DNA of 33,532 nucleotides from an uncultured Coriobacteriaceae bacterium. Lineage in GTDB: Bacteria > Actinomycetota > Coriobacteriia > Coriobacteriales > Atopobiaceae. Under the pieces are notes generated by a model. The model searched no databases. It had not been told where the DNA came from and saw nothing but the letters and a program-made list of their open reading frames with translations. The stretch's first letter is position 1. Each line of letters starts with the position of its first letter. Below are positions 25,333 through 33,130 of the stretch, piece after piece. A program made the position numbers and the translations under genes. The stretch is taken from positions 1-33,532 of the forward strand of contig CACZCK010000028.1 of NCBI GenBank assembly GCA_902779675.1, read 5' to 3'.

Positions 25333-25338
25333 TACAAT
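25333..25338 (+). promoter_or_regulatory. Possible -10 element of the TerB-N/ATPase operon
   Basis: TACAAT lies 29 bases before the start codon of the TerB-N gene. No good -35 box is present at 17 bases. Confidence 0.4.
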
Positions 25339-25366
25339 GAAGGTTCGGCAGAGGGAGGAGGTGCGC

Positions 25367-27310
25367 ATGCCGGACATCGACCGCATCATCGAGCGGCTGC
25401 TCGGCGACCGCCGCATGAGCGAGAGCGCCACCTTCTCGTCGCGCACCTACACCGACCAGCCCATCATCGAGCGCGGCAGCGACTTTAAGGCACGCATGGA
25501 GCGCAAGGCCAACGAGCGTGCTGAGCGCCGGCAGCGCGACGCCCGCGCACGTCGCGAGGCGCGCTCGCGCCACGAGAAGGCCAAGGCGCAGCGCAACGCC
25601 ACCACCGGCAACCAGCGACAGATCGACCTGGGCCAGACAGCACAGCAGCCTCCCAAGCGTCAGGGCTTTGCCGACTGGCTGCTCTCCATCGACCGCGACA
25701 TCGAGGCGGCGGCCCGTCGCAGCGCACACGTCTTCGAGCCGCTGCCCGAGCCCATCCGCGAGATGCGTAAGCTCGAGGGCGTGGGCATGCCGCAGTCCAT
25801 CGCCTACGGCAGCAACGCCATGTCGTCGCTGTTTTACCGCCAGGCCCTCCTCATGCAAAACTACGAGGACGACTACGAGTTCCACGGAGGCTTCTCGCAG
25901 TACTACCCCACCTACGCGGCCATGTCCGACACCCAGCTGCGCGGCTACTTTACGTGGCGCACGCGGGTGCGTGCGGGCCAGGTCGGGCCAGCTCCGCTCT
26001 CGTTTGCCTTCGTGTACGTGTACGAGCTCATCGCGGGCATTGGCGTAACGCCTGGGCAGGAGGGCCTCGATGCCCTGCGCGCCTTTGGGCAGGCCTACCA
26101 GCAGACCGACGAGCGCCAGGGGGCGCAGCTCAACAACTACTTGCGCCGCTGGGCGGAGGACTACGCCATCTATCACGGCCTGGTCACTCCCCAGGGCGCG
26201 CGCGACGCAGACCCGCTGGGCTCGGCCGCGCTCGACCTACTGCGCGCCGAGCACGCCCTGCTCGCCAAGGTCAAGCGCAGCCCGCGGATTGCCAACGAAG
26301 CTGCATCGACCGGCGCCCCAAGCCCCGAGCGGCTGTTCCGGGCGCTCGGTGAGGCATCCACCTACCACATCTGCGAGTCGCGCCTGGCCAAGGACGAGCC
26401 CGAGCTCGTGACCTCCGTGACCCTCGACGTGTTCCGTGAGCTGGTCTTGCACTGCTCCAAGCGCCGCAAAACCGACTACGTGGAGGGGCTCTTTGGCTAT
26501 GCCTCGCGCACGCCCTACGCCATGTTCTCGGCGGCGGTCTTCTTTGAGCCCACGCCGCACGAGGACTGCGTGGTGCGGGTCAGCGACTGCCTGTCGTACG
26601 TGTGCGAGCGCGGGCGGTGGCACCAGCTGCGCGCCTGCGACGCCCGCAGCCGCAGCTCCGAGCTGGGGCTGGCGCTGCATGCCGTGGACTACACCCTGCG
26701 CGAGCAGCTGGGCTACGCCTACCCCCTCAAGCAGCGCGAGATGCCCAAGTACCTGCAAAAGATCGTGACCGACGCGGTGGCACGGCGCTTAGAGGAACGC
26801 GCCGAGGCGGAGCGCCGGCGCATCACCATCGACCTCAGCCAGCTGGCGTCCATCCGTGCGGCGGCGGCCATTACGCAGGAGGCGCTGCTCACCGACGAAG
26901 AGCGCGACGAGGTGCCAGAGGTGCCCGCCGAGCCGCAGCCGCAGCTCACGATCGAGATCGCGGGAGAGGAGGCAGCCACGGCAGCGCAGGCCGAGGGCAC
27001 GCAGGCGATCGCTGAGCAGCCTGAGACCACCGAGCAGCCCGAGGCGACAGCCACCTCGGCCGCGACGGCCGCAGCCGAGGGCGACGGCCCCCTCTCCCCG
27101 CTCGAGACCACGTTCCTTTTGGGAATACTAGAGCAGAGGCCCGTCTCCGAGCTGGTGGGCCCCACCGATCCGTTCCCGTCCGTCATTGTTGATACGATTA
27201 ACGAGAAGCTCTTCGACCTTATCGGCGATGCCGTCATCGAGTTCGACGGCGACCAGCCGAGCATCATCGAGGACTACCTCGAGGACATCAGGGAGGTTCT
27301 GCACATATGA
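25367..27310 (+). CDS. TerB-N / TerB-C domain protein
   Basis: A 647-residue protein. Residues 35-80 are strongly basic (RKANERAERRQRDARARRE), a possible nucleic-acid-binding tail. The TerB-N-like domain spans about 145-290 with FSQYYPTYAAMSDTQLRGYFTWRTRVRAG and FVYVYELIAGIG. After an acidic Ala/Glu/Thr linker at about 520-580, the last 60 residues resemble TerB-C (INEKLFDLIGDAVIEFDG..PSIIEDYLEDIREVL). TerB-N/C proteins are predicted parts of stress-response or defence complexes with an ATPase and a helicase; no biochemical role is established. GAGGGAGGAGG precedes the ATG at 25367. The stop overlaps the ATPase start (ATGA), so the two are translationally coupled. Confidence 0.82.
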   Translation: MPDIDRIIERLLGDRRMSESATFSSRTYTDQPIIERGSDFKARMERKANERAERRQRDARARREARSRHEKAKAQRNATTGNQRQIDLGQTAQQPPKRQGFADWLLSIDRDIEAAARRSAHVFEPLPEPIREMRKLEGVGMPQSIAYGSNAMSSLFYRQALLMQNYEDDYEFHGGFSQYYPTYAAMSDTQLRGYFTWRTRVRAGQVGPAPLSFAFVYVYELIAGIGVTPGQEGLDALRAFGQAYQQTDERQGAQLNNYLRRWAEDYAIYHGLVTPQGARDADPLGSAALDLLRAEHALLAKVKRSPRIANEAASTGAPSPERLFRALGEASTYHICESRLAKDEPELVTSVTLDVFRELVLHCSKRRKTDYVEGLFGYASRTPYAMFSAAVFFEPTPHEDCVVRVSDCLSYVCERGRWHQLRACDARSRSSELGLALHAVDYTLREQLGYAYPLKQREMPKYLQKIVTDAVARRLEERAEAERRRITIDLSQLASIRAAAAITQEALLTDEERDEVPEVPAEPQPQLTIEIAGEEAATAAQAEGTQAIAEQPETTEQPEATATSAATAAAEGDGPLSPLETTFLLGILEQRPVSELVGPTDPFPSVIVDTINEKLFDLIGDAVIEFDGDQPSIIEDYLEDIREVLHI

Positions 27311-28632
27311 GCCAGCAGAAGGTGCCCCGCCGCATTGCTTCGGTCATCATCAACTCGCTCAAGGGCGGCGTGGTGCCGCGCGTGGGCCTACCCTACATCA
27401 CCGTGGGCCGCGAGGCAGAGATCGGCGCGCTGCTGCACGACCTCGACCTGGTGGCAGACGGCGGTGCCAGCTTCCGCTTCTTGGTGGGCCGCTACGGCAG
27501 CGGCAAGAGCTTCTTGCTGCAGACCATCCGCAACCACGCCATGGGCCGCAACTTTGTGGTGGCCGACGCCGACCTCACGCCCGAGCGGCGCCTGCACGGC
27601 ACCAAGGGGCAGGGTCTGGCCACCTACCGCGAGCTCATTGGCAACCTGTCCACCAAGACGCGCCCCGAGGGCGGCGCGCTCACGCTGGTGCTGGAGCGCT
27701 GGATCTCCAACGTGCAGGCGCAGGTGAGCATGGGCAGCGGCTTGGCGCCCGACGACCCAGCCTTTGCTGCCGAGGTCGAGCGTGCCATCATGGGGCAGAT
27801 TCAGCAGCTGCAGGAGCTGGTGCACGGCTTCGACTTTGCAAGGCTGCTCACGCTGTACTGGCGCGCGCACCTCGAGGGCGACGACGAGACCAAGGGCAAC
27901 GTCATCCGGTGGTTCCGCGGCGAGTACCGCACCAAGAGCGAGGCCCGCGCCGACCTGGGCGTCAACATCGTGATCACCGACGACGACTGGTACGACTACC
28001 TCAAGCTCTTTGCCAGCTTCTTTAAGGGGGCGGGCTACGAGGGCCTCGTGATTCTGGTCGACGAGCTCGTCAACCTGTACAAGATCCCCAACGCGGTGAG
28101 CCGTCAGTACAACTACGAGAAGATCCTGACCATGTACAACGACACGCTGCAGGGCAAGGCGCACTATCTGGGCATCATCATGAGCGGCACCCCGCAGAGC
28201 ATCGAGGACCGGCGTCGCGGCCTGTACAGCTACGAGGCGCTGCGCTCGCGCCTCTCGCAGGGACGCTTTGCCAGCGAGGGCCTGGCCGACCTGTTGGCGC
28301 CGGTCATCAGGCTACAGCCGCTCACCCATGAGGAGCTGCTGGTGCTCACCGAGAAGCTGGCCGACATCCACGCTGGGCTCTTTGGCTACGAGCGGACCAT
28401 CACCGACCAGGACCTCGTAACCTTCCTGCAGCTGGAGTTTGGCCGCGTGGGAGCAGACACACACCTCACGCCGCGCGAGGTGATCCGCGACTTTGTGGAG
28501 CTGCTCGACATCCTGTACCAGACCGAGGGGCTCACCATCGAGCAGGTGCTGGGCTCGCAGCAGCTGCCCTCGTTTGGCCAGCAGGACGCAGGCGAAGGCG
28601 AAGACAACCTGTTTGCTGAGTTCGAGATCTAG
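27307..28632 (+). CDS. DUF2791 / BrxD-like P-loop ATPase
   Basis: A 441-residue AAA-type ATPase. Walker A is GRYGSGKS (61-68) and Walker B is GLVILVDEL (246-254). The N-terminal IINSLKGGVVPRVGLPYITVGRE, the LRSRLSQGRF segment and the ending LDILYQTEGLTIEQVLG fit the DUF2791 family, known as BrxD in type 2 BREX loci. It starts inside the stop of the TerB-N gene. In related loci this pair is accompanied by a large superfamily II helicase (BrxHI type); none is encoded downstream here. The role is probably defence or nucleic-acid surveillance, by context only. Confidence 0.83.
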   Translation: MSQQKVPRRIASVIINSLKGGVVPRVGLPYITVGREAEIGALLHDLDLVADGGASFRFLVGRYGSGKSFLLQTIRNHAMGRNFVVADADLTPERRLHGTKGQGLATYRELIGNLSTKTRPEGGALTLVLERWISNVQAQVSMGSGLAPDDPAFAAEVERAIMGQIQQLQELVHGFDFARLLTLYWRAHLEGDDETKGNVIRWFRGEYRTKSEARADLGVNIVITDDDWYDYLKLFASFFKGAGYEGLVILVDELVNLYKIPNAVSRQYNYEKILTMYNDTLQGKAHYLGIIMSGTPQSIEDRRRGLYSYEALRSRLSQGRFASEGLADLLAPVIRLQPLTHEELLVLTEKLADIHAGLFGYERTITDQDLVTFLQLEFGRVGADTHLTPREVIRDFVELLDILYQTEGLTIEQVLGSQQLPSFGQQDAGEGEDNLFAEFEI

Positions 28633-28656
28633 GCGGAACCCACGCTCGTCGTGAGA

Positions 28657-28682
28657 ATGCGCAATGGGCCGGCGCTGCGCAT
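28657..28682. terminator. Weak hairpin between convergent genes
   Basis: ATGCGCA and TGCGCAT form a 7-bp stem with a 12-base loop in the 100-base gap between the ATPase gene and the zinc-ribbon gene. There is no T-run. Confidence 0.25.
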
Positions 28683-28732
28683 GGGTGAGCCCTCGTCTGG
28701 CGAGCATCCTCCTGCAGCAAAGGGCGGGCCTG

Positions 28733-29371
28733 CTACAGCCACATGGGCAGCTCGTCGGAGGCGTCGCGTATCTGCCAGTAGAGGTCGTAGCCCTCAAAAC
28801 AGCTGAGCATGTCCACAAACTGCTGGAGCGTGAGGCGCTGGCCGTCTACCACAACGGTGCGCTCGCCAGGCTCGCCGGGCTCGAGGCGCGCGACGCCGGT
28901 CTCGTTGGCATACAGGGCCCTGCCCGCCACCTGGGCGGTCGTCTGACCTGCCTCGCCGAGTGAGAGCGGCACAGCACGCATGCTCGCATGGCCCACCAGA
29001 TACTGGGTCTTGACCATCAGCGCGTCGAACGCCTCGTCCTGCGACACGAGGCGCGCGTCCACCGCAATGCTCACGCGACGGCCCACGTAGCCCTCCTGCC
29101 TGCGCGGGTCGTTGGCCGGAACCTGCTCGACCGCCGTCCAGACGGAATGGGTGCCAAAGGCAAAGCGCTCCACCGCAAACTCGACCGTATGCCCCTTGGC
29201 GTCGAGCGCGAGGATCTGATAGCTATCGTTGGTGGGTGTCTGCACACCGGCCAGGTAGTCGGAAAGGTGGTTGTAGCAGTCCTGACAATACGAGGTGCTG
29301 CCCAAAAAGACGCGCGCGGGCTTGCCGCAGACCGCGCATCGGCTGTTGTAGCGTGGGCTTTGTGACTCCAT
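28733..29371 (-). CDS. Zinc-ribbon protein of unknown function
   Basis: The 212-residue product has four cysteines near the N-terminus (CAVCG at 12-16 and CQDCYN at 29-34), making a zinc ribbon. A mixed alpha/beta body of about 160 residues follows, with no membrane segment and no motif I can assign to an enzyme. AGGAGGG lies before the ATG at 29371. A TTGCCA -35-like box lies about 75 bases upstream on the coding strand. It is convergent with the TerB-N/ATPase operon and could be an accessory to it, but distance and orientation do not prove this. I do not recognise a named family. Confidence 0.7.
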   Translation of the reverse strand: MESQSPRYNSRCAVCGKPARVFLGSTSYCQDCYNHLSDYLAGVQTPTNDSYQILALDAKGHTVEFAVERFAFGTHSVWTAVEQVPANDPRRQEGYVGRRVSIAVDARLVSQDEAFDALMVKTQYLVGHASMRAVPLSLGEAGQTTAQVAGRALYANETGVARLEPGEPGERTVVVDGQRLTLQQFVDMLSCFEGYDLYWQIRDASDELPMWL

Positions 29372-29555
29372 GGCAGACCCTCCTCGCAGGGGACGGGTGG
29401 CGTCCCGTAGGGTCTAAGGATACACGCAACAACCATTAGATTGGCAACCCTCAGGCCTCAAGAAGCTTCAGCGGCACGCTCTTGTCTTGCCCAACGCAGA
29501 GCCTTGTCTGGCTCTAAAGAGACAGTAGAACGAGCAAAGCAAAAACCCGAGCACC

Positions 29556-29768
29556 ATGTTAAGCACAGTTACCCAGCTACAGAAAGAGTGCGGCAATGAG
29601 GCACTGGGACGTCTTATCGTAAAGCACTACCGCGACGAATCGTCCATCCTGACTTACGTTGTACAAAAGAATGAGAAGATAGACAGGCGGGCCCAGCAGC
29701 TGGGCATGAAGCGGTCCGACTACCTGCGGTATCTGGTCGATGCGGACTTGGTTGCCGCGGGTGTCTAG
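29556..29768 (+). CDS. Small ribbon-helix-helix-like protein
   Basis: A 70-residue ORF. Its C-terminal half, KIDRRAQQLGMKRSDYLRYLVDADL, resembles the two helices of a ribbon-helix-helix DNA-binding protein with the ILTYVVQ strand before it. Such proteins are often antitoxins or plasmid/conjugative-element regulators. The ribosome binding site is poor, and the surrounding DNA is more A+T-rich than the rest of the window, suggesting acquired DNA. No toxin-like partner lies immediately beside it. The call rests on pattern only; it may be a remnant. Confidence 0.5.
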   Translation: MLSTVTQLQKECGNEALGRLIVKHYRDESSILTYVVQKNEKIDRRAQQLGMKRSDYLRYLVDADLVAAGV

Positions 29769-29779
29769 GGACTGATGAG

Positions 29780-30226
29780 TCACAAACCCCTGCGAGACGA
29801 TATCCCGTGTGAAGACAACCCTCTCACAGCAGAATCTGCGGACTGGTGGCCCCTACGGAGACAGAGGGCCCAACCGCTCAACTTGTTTAGCGCTCCGGAC
29901 CAGTCCTTGCACACGGCCTTTCTCGTAGCAGTTCTCCCCTCGTCTGAGGTCCCCCGTGGCGAAGCTCTCGTCCCACGCATGAGGTCCATGAAAGAATCCT
30001 GGCCGTCCGCAAGAGGGACGTTCCACAGGATGCCCTTTACGTATGCCACGGCATCAATCTGCTTCTTTGCCAGCACCTCTGCTGCGACTGCGCTCATTGT
30101 GGTATTGCCGCAGTGCTCGCAGCAATAGTGCTCAATCCCCCTAACGGTCACCTGAACTCCGCGCACAGACTCTGTAATTGGTGCCGTCGTCTCAACCATG
30201 GCTAAACCACACTCAACGCATCTCAT
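29780..30226 (-). pseudogene. mqsA: MqsA/YgiT-type antitoxin, zinc domain intact, HTH apparently scrambled
   Basis: The 148-residue reading starts MRCVECG and carries the zinc-finger domain of MqsA-type antitoxins: C3, C6, C36 and C39, with ESVRGVQVTVRGIEHYCCEHCGN. A helix-turn-helix should follow near residue 70. Instead only GQDSFMDLMR is recognisable, then unlike sequence to the end. A neighbouring frame from about 29972 encodes ESFATGD, which looks more like the expected helix, so frame changes are suspected. The start overlaps the end of the toxin reading frame by 14 bases and has GGGAGGTG before it, typical of toxin-antitoxin coupling. It may still bind zinc but probably not DNA. Confidence 0.6.
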
Positions 30227-30595
30227 GACACACCTCCCAATGTAGGTAGCCATCGTAGTTCGCGCTCATTATGTGAAGCCTCACCGCATCATTCTCGATG
30301 AAGAACTTGATGTACCAGTCATTGGATTCGCCACTCTCGGGATCGATGAATGGCGCCGGACGGTACACATCCGCCCATACTCCCGGAAGAACTCTCAACT
30401 CTTCCGTTTTGTAAGAGTCTTCTGGCTCAAGCGCCTCGAAGAGCTCATCGACGAAAGCCGCCACGTCAAACCGTCCAGTCCTATTGGGATGAAGGATCTT
30501 GGGCGGCTGTCAATCAGTATTTTGCCTTTACTTGCAAGGCGCTTCGCCTCGCCGAGTGAGTATGTTGGATTTCCCTTGAATCGTTTTGTACACAT
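30213..30595 (-). pseudogene. mqsR: MqsR-family toxin, broken by a frameshift
   Basis: The C-terminal part (30213 to about 30485) reads FDVAAFVDELFEALEPEDSYK, then VWADVYRP, then WYIKFFIE. This matches the MqsR order LSESDFYK, WQDVYRP, VYLKITV. The N-terminal part lies in another frame from an ATG at 30595 (YSLGEAKRLASKGKILI, then RPRSFIP), preceded by GGAAG. Joining the frames near 30478-30490 gives about 127 residues, a plausible toxin. MqsR is an mRNA interferase cutting at GCU. The Lys of YK and the Tyr of YIK are kept; the Gln before DVYRP is Ala. The toxin-first order followed by overlapping antitoxin is as in mqsRA. One base change or a sequencing error would explain the break. Confidence 0.65.
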
Positions 30596-30607
30596 AGGCA
30601 ACTTCCG

Positions 30608-30626
30608 ACTTAGCGTCACGCTAAGT
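30608..30626 (-). promoter_or_regulatory. Inverted-repeat operator candidate at the mqsR start
   Basis: ACTTAGCG and CGCTAAGT form perfect 8-bp arms around three bases, 13 bases upstream of the toxin start codon. A further half-site CTTAGCG lies at 30644-30650. On the minus strand TTGCAT and TATACG (plus-strand 30635-30640) suggest a promoter whose start would fall on the repeat, as in autoregulated toxin-antitoxin promoters. Confidence 0.5.
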
Positions 30627-30709
30627 TCTTGAAGCGTATACACCTTAGCGAGGCGATGCAAGCTGCAGCCGAGCATCGTTGAGACAAACGAGCACAGCTT
30701 TCGTTTACA

Positions 30710-30737
30710 ATAATAGAACAATTGTTCTTTTCATCAA
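30710..30737 (-). promoter_or_regulatory. Promoter with a LexA-box-like palindrome in its spacer
   Basis: On the minus strand TTGATG (plus 30732-30737) and TATTAT (plus 30710-30715) are 16 bases apart. The spacer contains GAACAATTGTTC, part of the perfect 14-bp palindrome AGAACAATTGTTCT at 30715-30728. GAAC-N4-GTTC is the Gram-positive LexA (SOS) box pattern. The promoter points towards the mqsRA remnants 115 bases away. Confidence 0.55.
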
Positions 30738-30893
30738 GCGGTCTCGCTTCAGGGCGGGAGTCACGCTCGGTTTTGTTCTCGACAAAGAGGTCTTTGGGAA
30801 GTTAGCGTTAAGAGTTACGCAGTTACAGGTGGTTCAAACAAAAAAGCGGAGGTTCGTCGTAAGCGTATAAACAACCGCGTATCAGGCTGATAA

Positions 30894-30929
30894 CCGATGA
30901 TGGCCGCCTTCCGGGGCGGCCATCATCGG
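30894..30929. terminator. Long hairpin at the left end of the IS, overlapping the tnpC stop
   Basis: CCGATGATGGCCGCC and GGCGGCCATCATCGG form a perfect 15-bp stem with a 6-base loop. The right arm contains the tnpC stop codon (30923-30925). It may end the transposase transcript or block read-through from outside. No long T-run follows. Confidence 0.5.
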
Positions 30930-32758
30930 TTTGCTGCTCGATTCGGGGCGACTTGCTTCGGCTCCTCCTGTGCCGAGCGGAGCCTCCCCGTCTCCGCGCC
31001 GGTCACGCGGCAGCGGTCGGGAACCTTGTCCGACCACGGCAGGAAGCGCTCGACGACGGCCGGGTCCGTGAGGTCGCCGGCGAGCGGCAGCTCCTCGAGC
31101 AGCCACTCGACGTAGGCCGTCGGAGAAAGGCCGCTCTCCCGGGCGCTGACCACGACGGAGTAGATGCCGCAGCTTGCCTCGGCGCCCCTGGGGGTATTGC
31201 TGAAGAGCCAGTTCTTGCGGCCGATCACGAAGGGCTTCACGGCACGCTCGGCGCGGTTGTTGGTGAGCTCGGCGCGGCCCTCGGAGATCGCGTTGCGCAC
31301 GTAGGGCATGTACGCCAGGGCGTAGCGGATCGACTCCTCGAGCTTGAGCCCCGGCGTGGCGTGAGGCAGCATCGCGCGACACCACGACTCGAGCTCGGAC
31401 ATCGCCCGCGCCACGTCGCCGGACCTGAGCCTCGCCCGCTCGCCCGGCGCCACGTCGCCGATCGCGTCCTCGGCGAGGAAGATGCGGTCGACCATTCGCC
31501 TGCCGTCGAGGGCGAGCCTGGAGTCGCCGCCCGCCCCATCGGCCGCGGCATCTCCGCCCACGGCCTTCACGAGCAGCGCGAACCTCCTGCGCACGTGCGC
31601 GAGGCACGCCACGTTGGTGACGCCGGCGAGCGAGAAGTATGGCTGGTAGCCGTCGGTGACGAGTGTGCCGGTCCAGCCGGCCAGGTAGTCGGCGGCCACC
31701 TGGCCCGACCTCGTCGGGGCGTAGACGTAGTCGTACGCGGGATGGTCGCACGCCGGCGCGCAAAACACCCAGCAGTAGGACTTGGAATGGGCGGACCTGC
31801 CGGGCTCCCTCAGCACCTGCACCGGCGTCTCGTCCGCGTGGATCACGGCGCCGTCCCTTATCGACGCCCGTATGCCGTCGCGCACGTGCACGAGCCACCT
31901 CTCCCAGGCGAGCATCACCCAGTTGGAGAGGTCGGCGCGGCCGACGTCGCAGCCCAGCTGGGAGAGCGAGAGCTCGATGCGGTAGAGCGGAAGCGACAGC
32001 GCGTACTTCTGGTCGATCGCCCAGGCGACCAGCGAGGGCGTGGCGAGCGAGCGCGGGAACGCCTCCGCGGGCCTAGGCGCGCGCACCAGCACGGCCGGCA
32101 CGTCCTCGCCGGCGGCGTTGGCCTCGCTGCAGGCCGGGCAGGCGTAGACGTGGGTGCGGTGCTCCTCGCAGACGAGGTGCGCGGGCACCATGCGGAGCTT
32201 GCGGGCGACCTCGACCCTGACCTCGCGCATCTCCGTGCCGCACGCGGGGCAGCCGCGGCCGCCCTCGGCCAGGTCGTGCTCGACGACGACGGTCTCGAGG
32301 CGGCTCATGTCCACCCTGCGGGGGCCGCCGCGCCTCCTCCTCCCCGGGGCCGGGCCGTCGGCGGCGACGGGCTCGGGCGCGCCGTCGGAGGCGGCCTCGC
32401 AGTCGTTGAAGAGCGAGAGCTGGCCGGGGACGACGCGCTCGGAGTGCGACCCGAAGAAGGCCTGCTGCAGCAGCTGGAACTGCTGGACGAGCCTGGCGTT
32501 CTCGGCGCCCTGCGAGTCTATGACCGCCTGCATCTCCGCGCGCACGGCGGCCACGGCCTCCGCGACGGCGGCCTCGGTGCGGGCGGCGGACTCCGCGCGC
32601 TCGCGCTCCAGGTCAGACGCGAGCGCCTCGTTGTCGGCGGCGAGCTGGGCGTTGTCGGCGGCGAGCGCCGACAGGGCGCGCTCGAGGCCGCCCAGCCTGT
32701 CGAGGAGGGCCTCGTACTCTTCGCGAGATATGTCCTGGGATTGTCTGCTCATAGCCAT
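30923..32758 (-). CDS. tnpC: IS66 family transposase (TnpC)
   Basis: About 611 residues from the ATG at 32758 (ATGs at 32770 and 32752 are alternatives; ribosome binding sites are weak for all). The N-terminal coiled coil (LGGLERALSALAADNAQLAADNEAL) is followed by a zinc-binding segment (CPACGTEMREVRVEVARKLRMVP, YACPACSE). The DDE catalytic domain follows, with IHADETPV, LVTDGYQPY and the region LTNNRAERAVKPFVIGRKNW. The IS66 C-terminal YVEWLLEELP motif is present. It catalyses transposition together with TnpA and TnpB. No frameshift or internal stop is seen, so the element could be active. Confidence 0.93.
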   Translation of the reverse strand: MAMSRQSQDISREEYEALLDRLGGLERALSALAADNAQLAADNEALASDLERERAESAARTEAAVAEAVAAVRAEMQAVIDSQGAENARLVQQFQLLQQAFFGSHSERVVPGQLSLFNDCEAASDGAPEPVAADGPAPGRRRRGGPRRVDMSRLETVVVEHDLAEGGRGCPACGTEMREVRVEVARKLRMVPAHLVCEEHRTHVYACPACSEANAAGEDVPAVLVRAPRPAEAFPRSLATPSLVAWAIDQKYALSLPLYRIELSLSQLGCDVGRADLSNWVMLAWERWLVHVRDGIRASIRDGAVIHADETPVQVLREPGRSAHSKSYCWVFCAPACDHPAYDYVYAPTRSGQVAADYLAGWTGTLVTDGYQPYFSLAGVTNVACLAHVRRRFALLVKAVGGDAAADGAGGDSRLALDGRRMVDRIFLAEDAIGDVAPGERARLRSGDVARAMSELESWCRAMLPHATPGLKLEESIRYALAYMPYVRNAISEGRAELTNNRAERAVKPFVIGRKNWLFSNTPRGAEASCGIYSVVVSARESGLSPTAYVEWLLEELPLAGDLTDPAVVERFLPWSDKVPDRCRVTGAETGRLRSAQEEPKQVAPNRAANR

Positions 32759-32797
32759 ATTATCCCACATAACCGCAGGTAGGCAGGCATATTTAGG

Positions 32798-33130
32798 TCA
32801 TCGGCGCATCCTCGCGGCGACCGGCGCGCCGGCCAGCAGGCACACCAGCTGGCCCCTGTCGATGGCCAGCGTGGGCTGGCCGGCCCCGTCGTGGGACCAG
32901 CGGAGCGACCCCCGAGCCAGCCTCACGTACCAGAGGCACCAGGCGTCGCCGTCGAAGCGCAGCATCTTCGCCTTGCGCCGGTCGCGGCTGACGAAGCACC
33001 AGAGGGTGCCGTCGTCGGGGTCGCACCCCAGCTCGGCCTCGACGATGGTGGCCAGCCTCTGGATGCCGGCCCTCATGTCCTGGGGCCTCGACTGGACCAT
33101 TATGCGCGGCGGGTTGGCGAAGGGGTTCAC
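32798..33130 (-). CDS. tnpB: IS66 accessory protein TnpB (Orf2)
   Basis: The 110-residue product matches IS66 Orf2: the MRAGIQRLATIVEAELGCDPDDGTLWCFVSRDRRKAKMLRFDGDAW region is characteristic (usual form: M-R-x-G-x-D-x-L, FxFxNRRRxxxKxLxW..G). It starts at a GTG whose GTGA overlaps the tnpA stop, implying translational coupling. It is required with TnpA for transposition in this family, but its biochemical role is not defined. Confidence 0.9.
   Translation of the reverse strand: MNPFANPPRIMVQSRPQDMRAGIQRLATIVEAELGCDPDDGTLWCFVSRDRRKAKMLRFDGDAWCLWYVRLARGSLRWSHDGAGQPTLAIDRGQLVCLLAGAPVAARMRR

Noticed and set aside
29498..29515. Small AGAGCC/GGCTCT hairpin upstream of the ribbon-helix-helix ORF
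   Set aside because: The stem is six base pairs, has no U-tract and no clear position relative to a gene end.
30679..30870. 63-codon plus-strand frame between the toxin promoter and the IS
   Set aside because: It runs into the IS end, has no ribosome binding site and no recognisable family; it could be a remnant but cannot be supported.
30953..32782. Open frame of 609 codons opposite tnpC
   Set aside because: Antisense shadow of the transposase gene.
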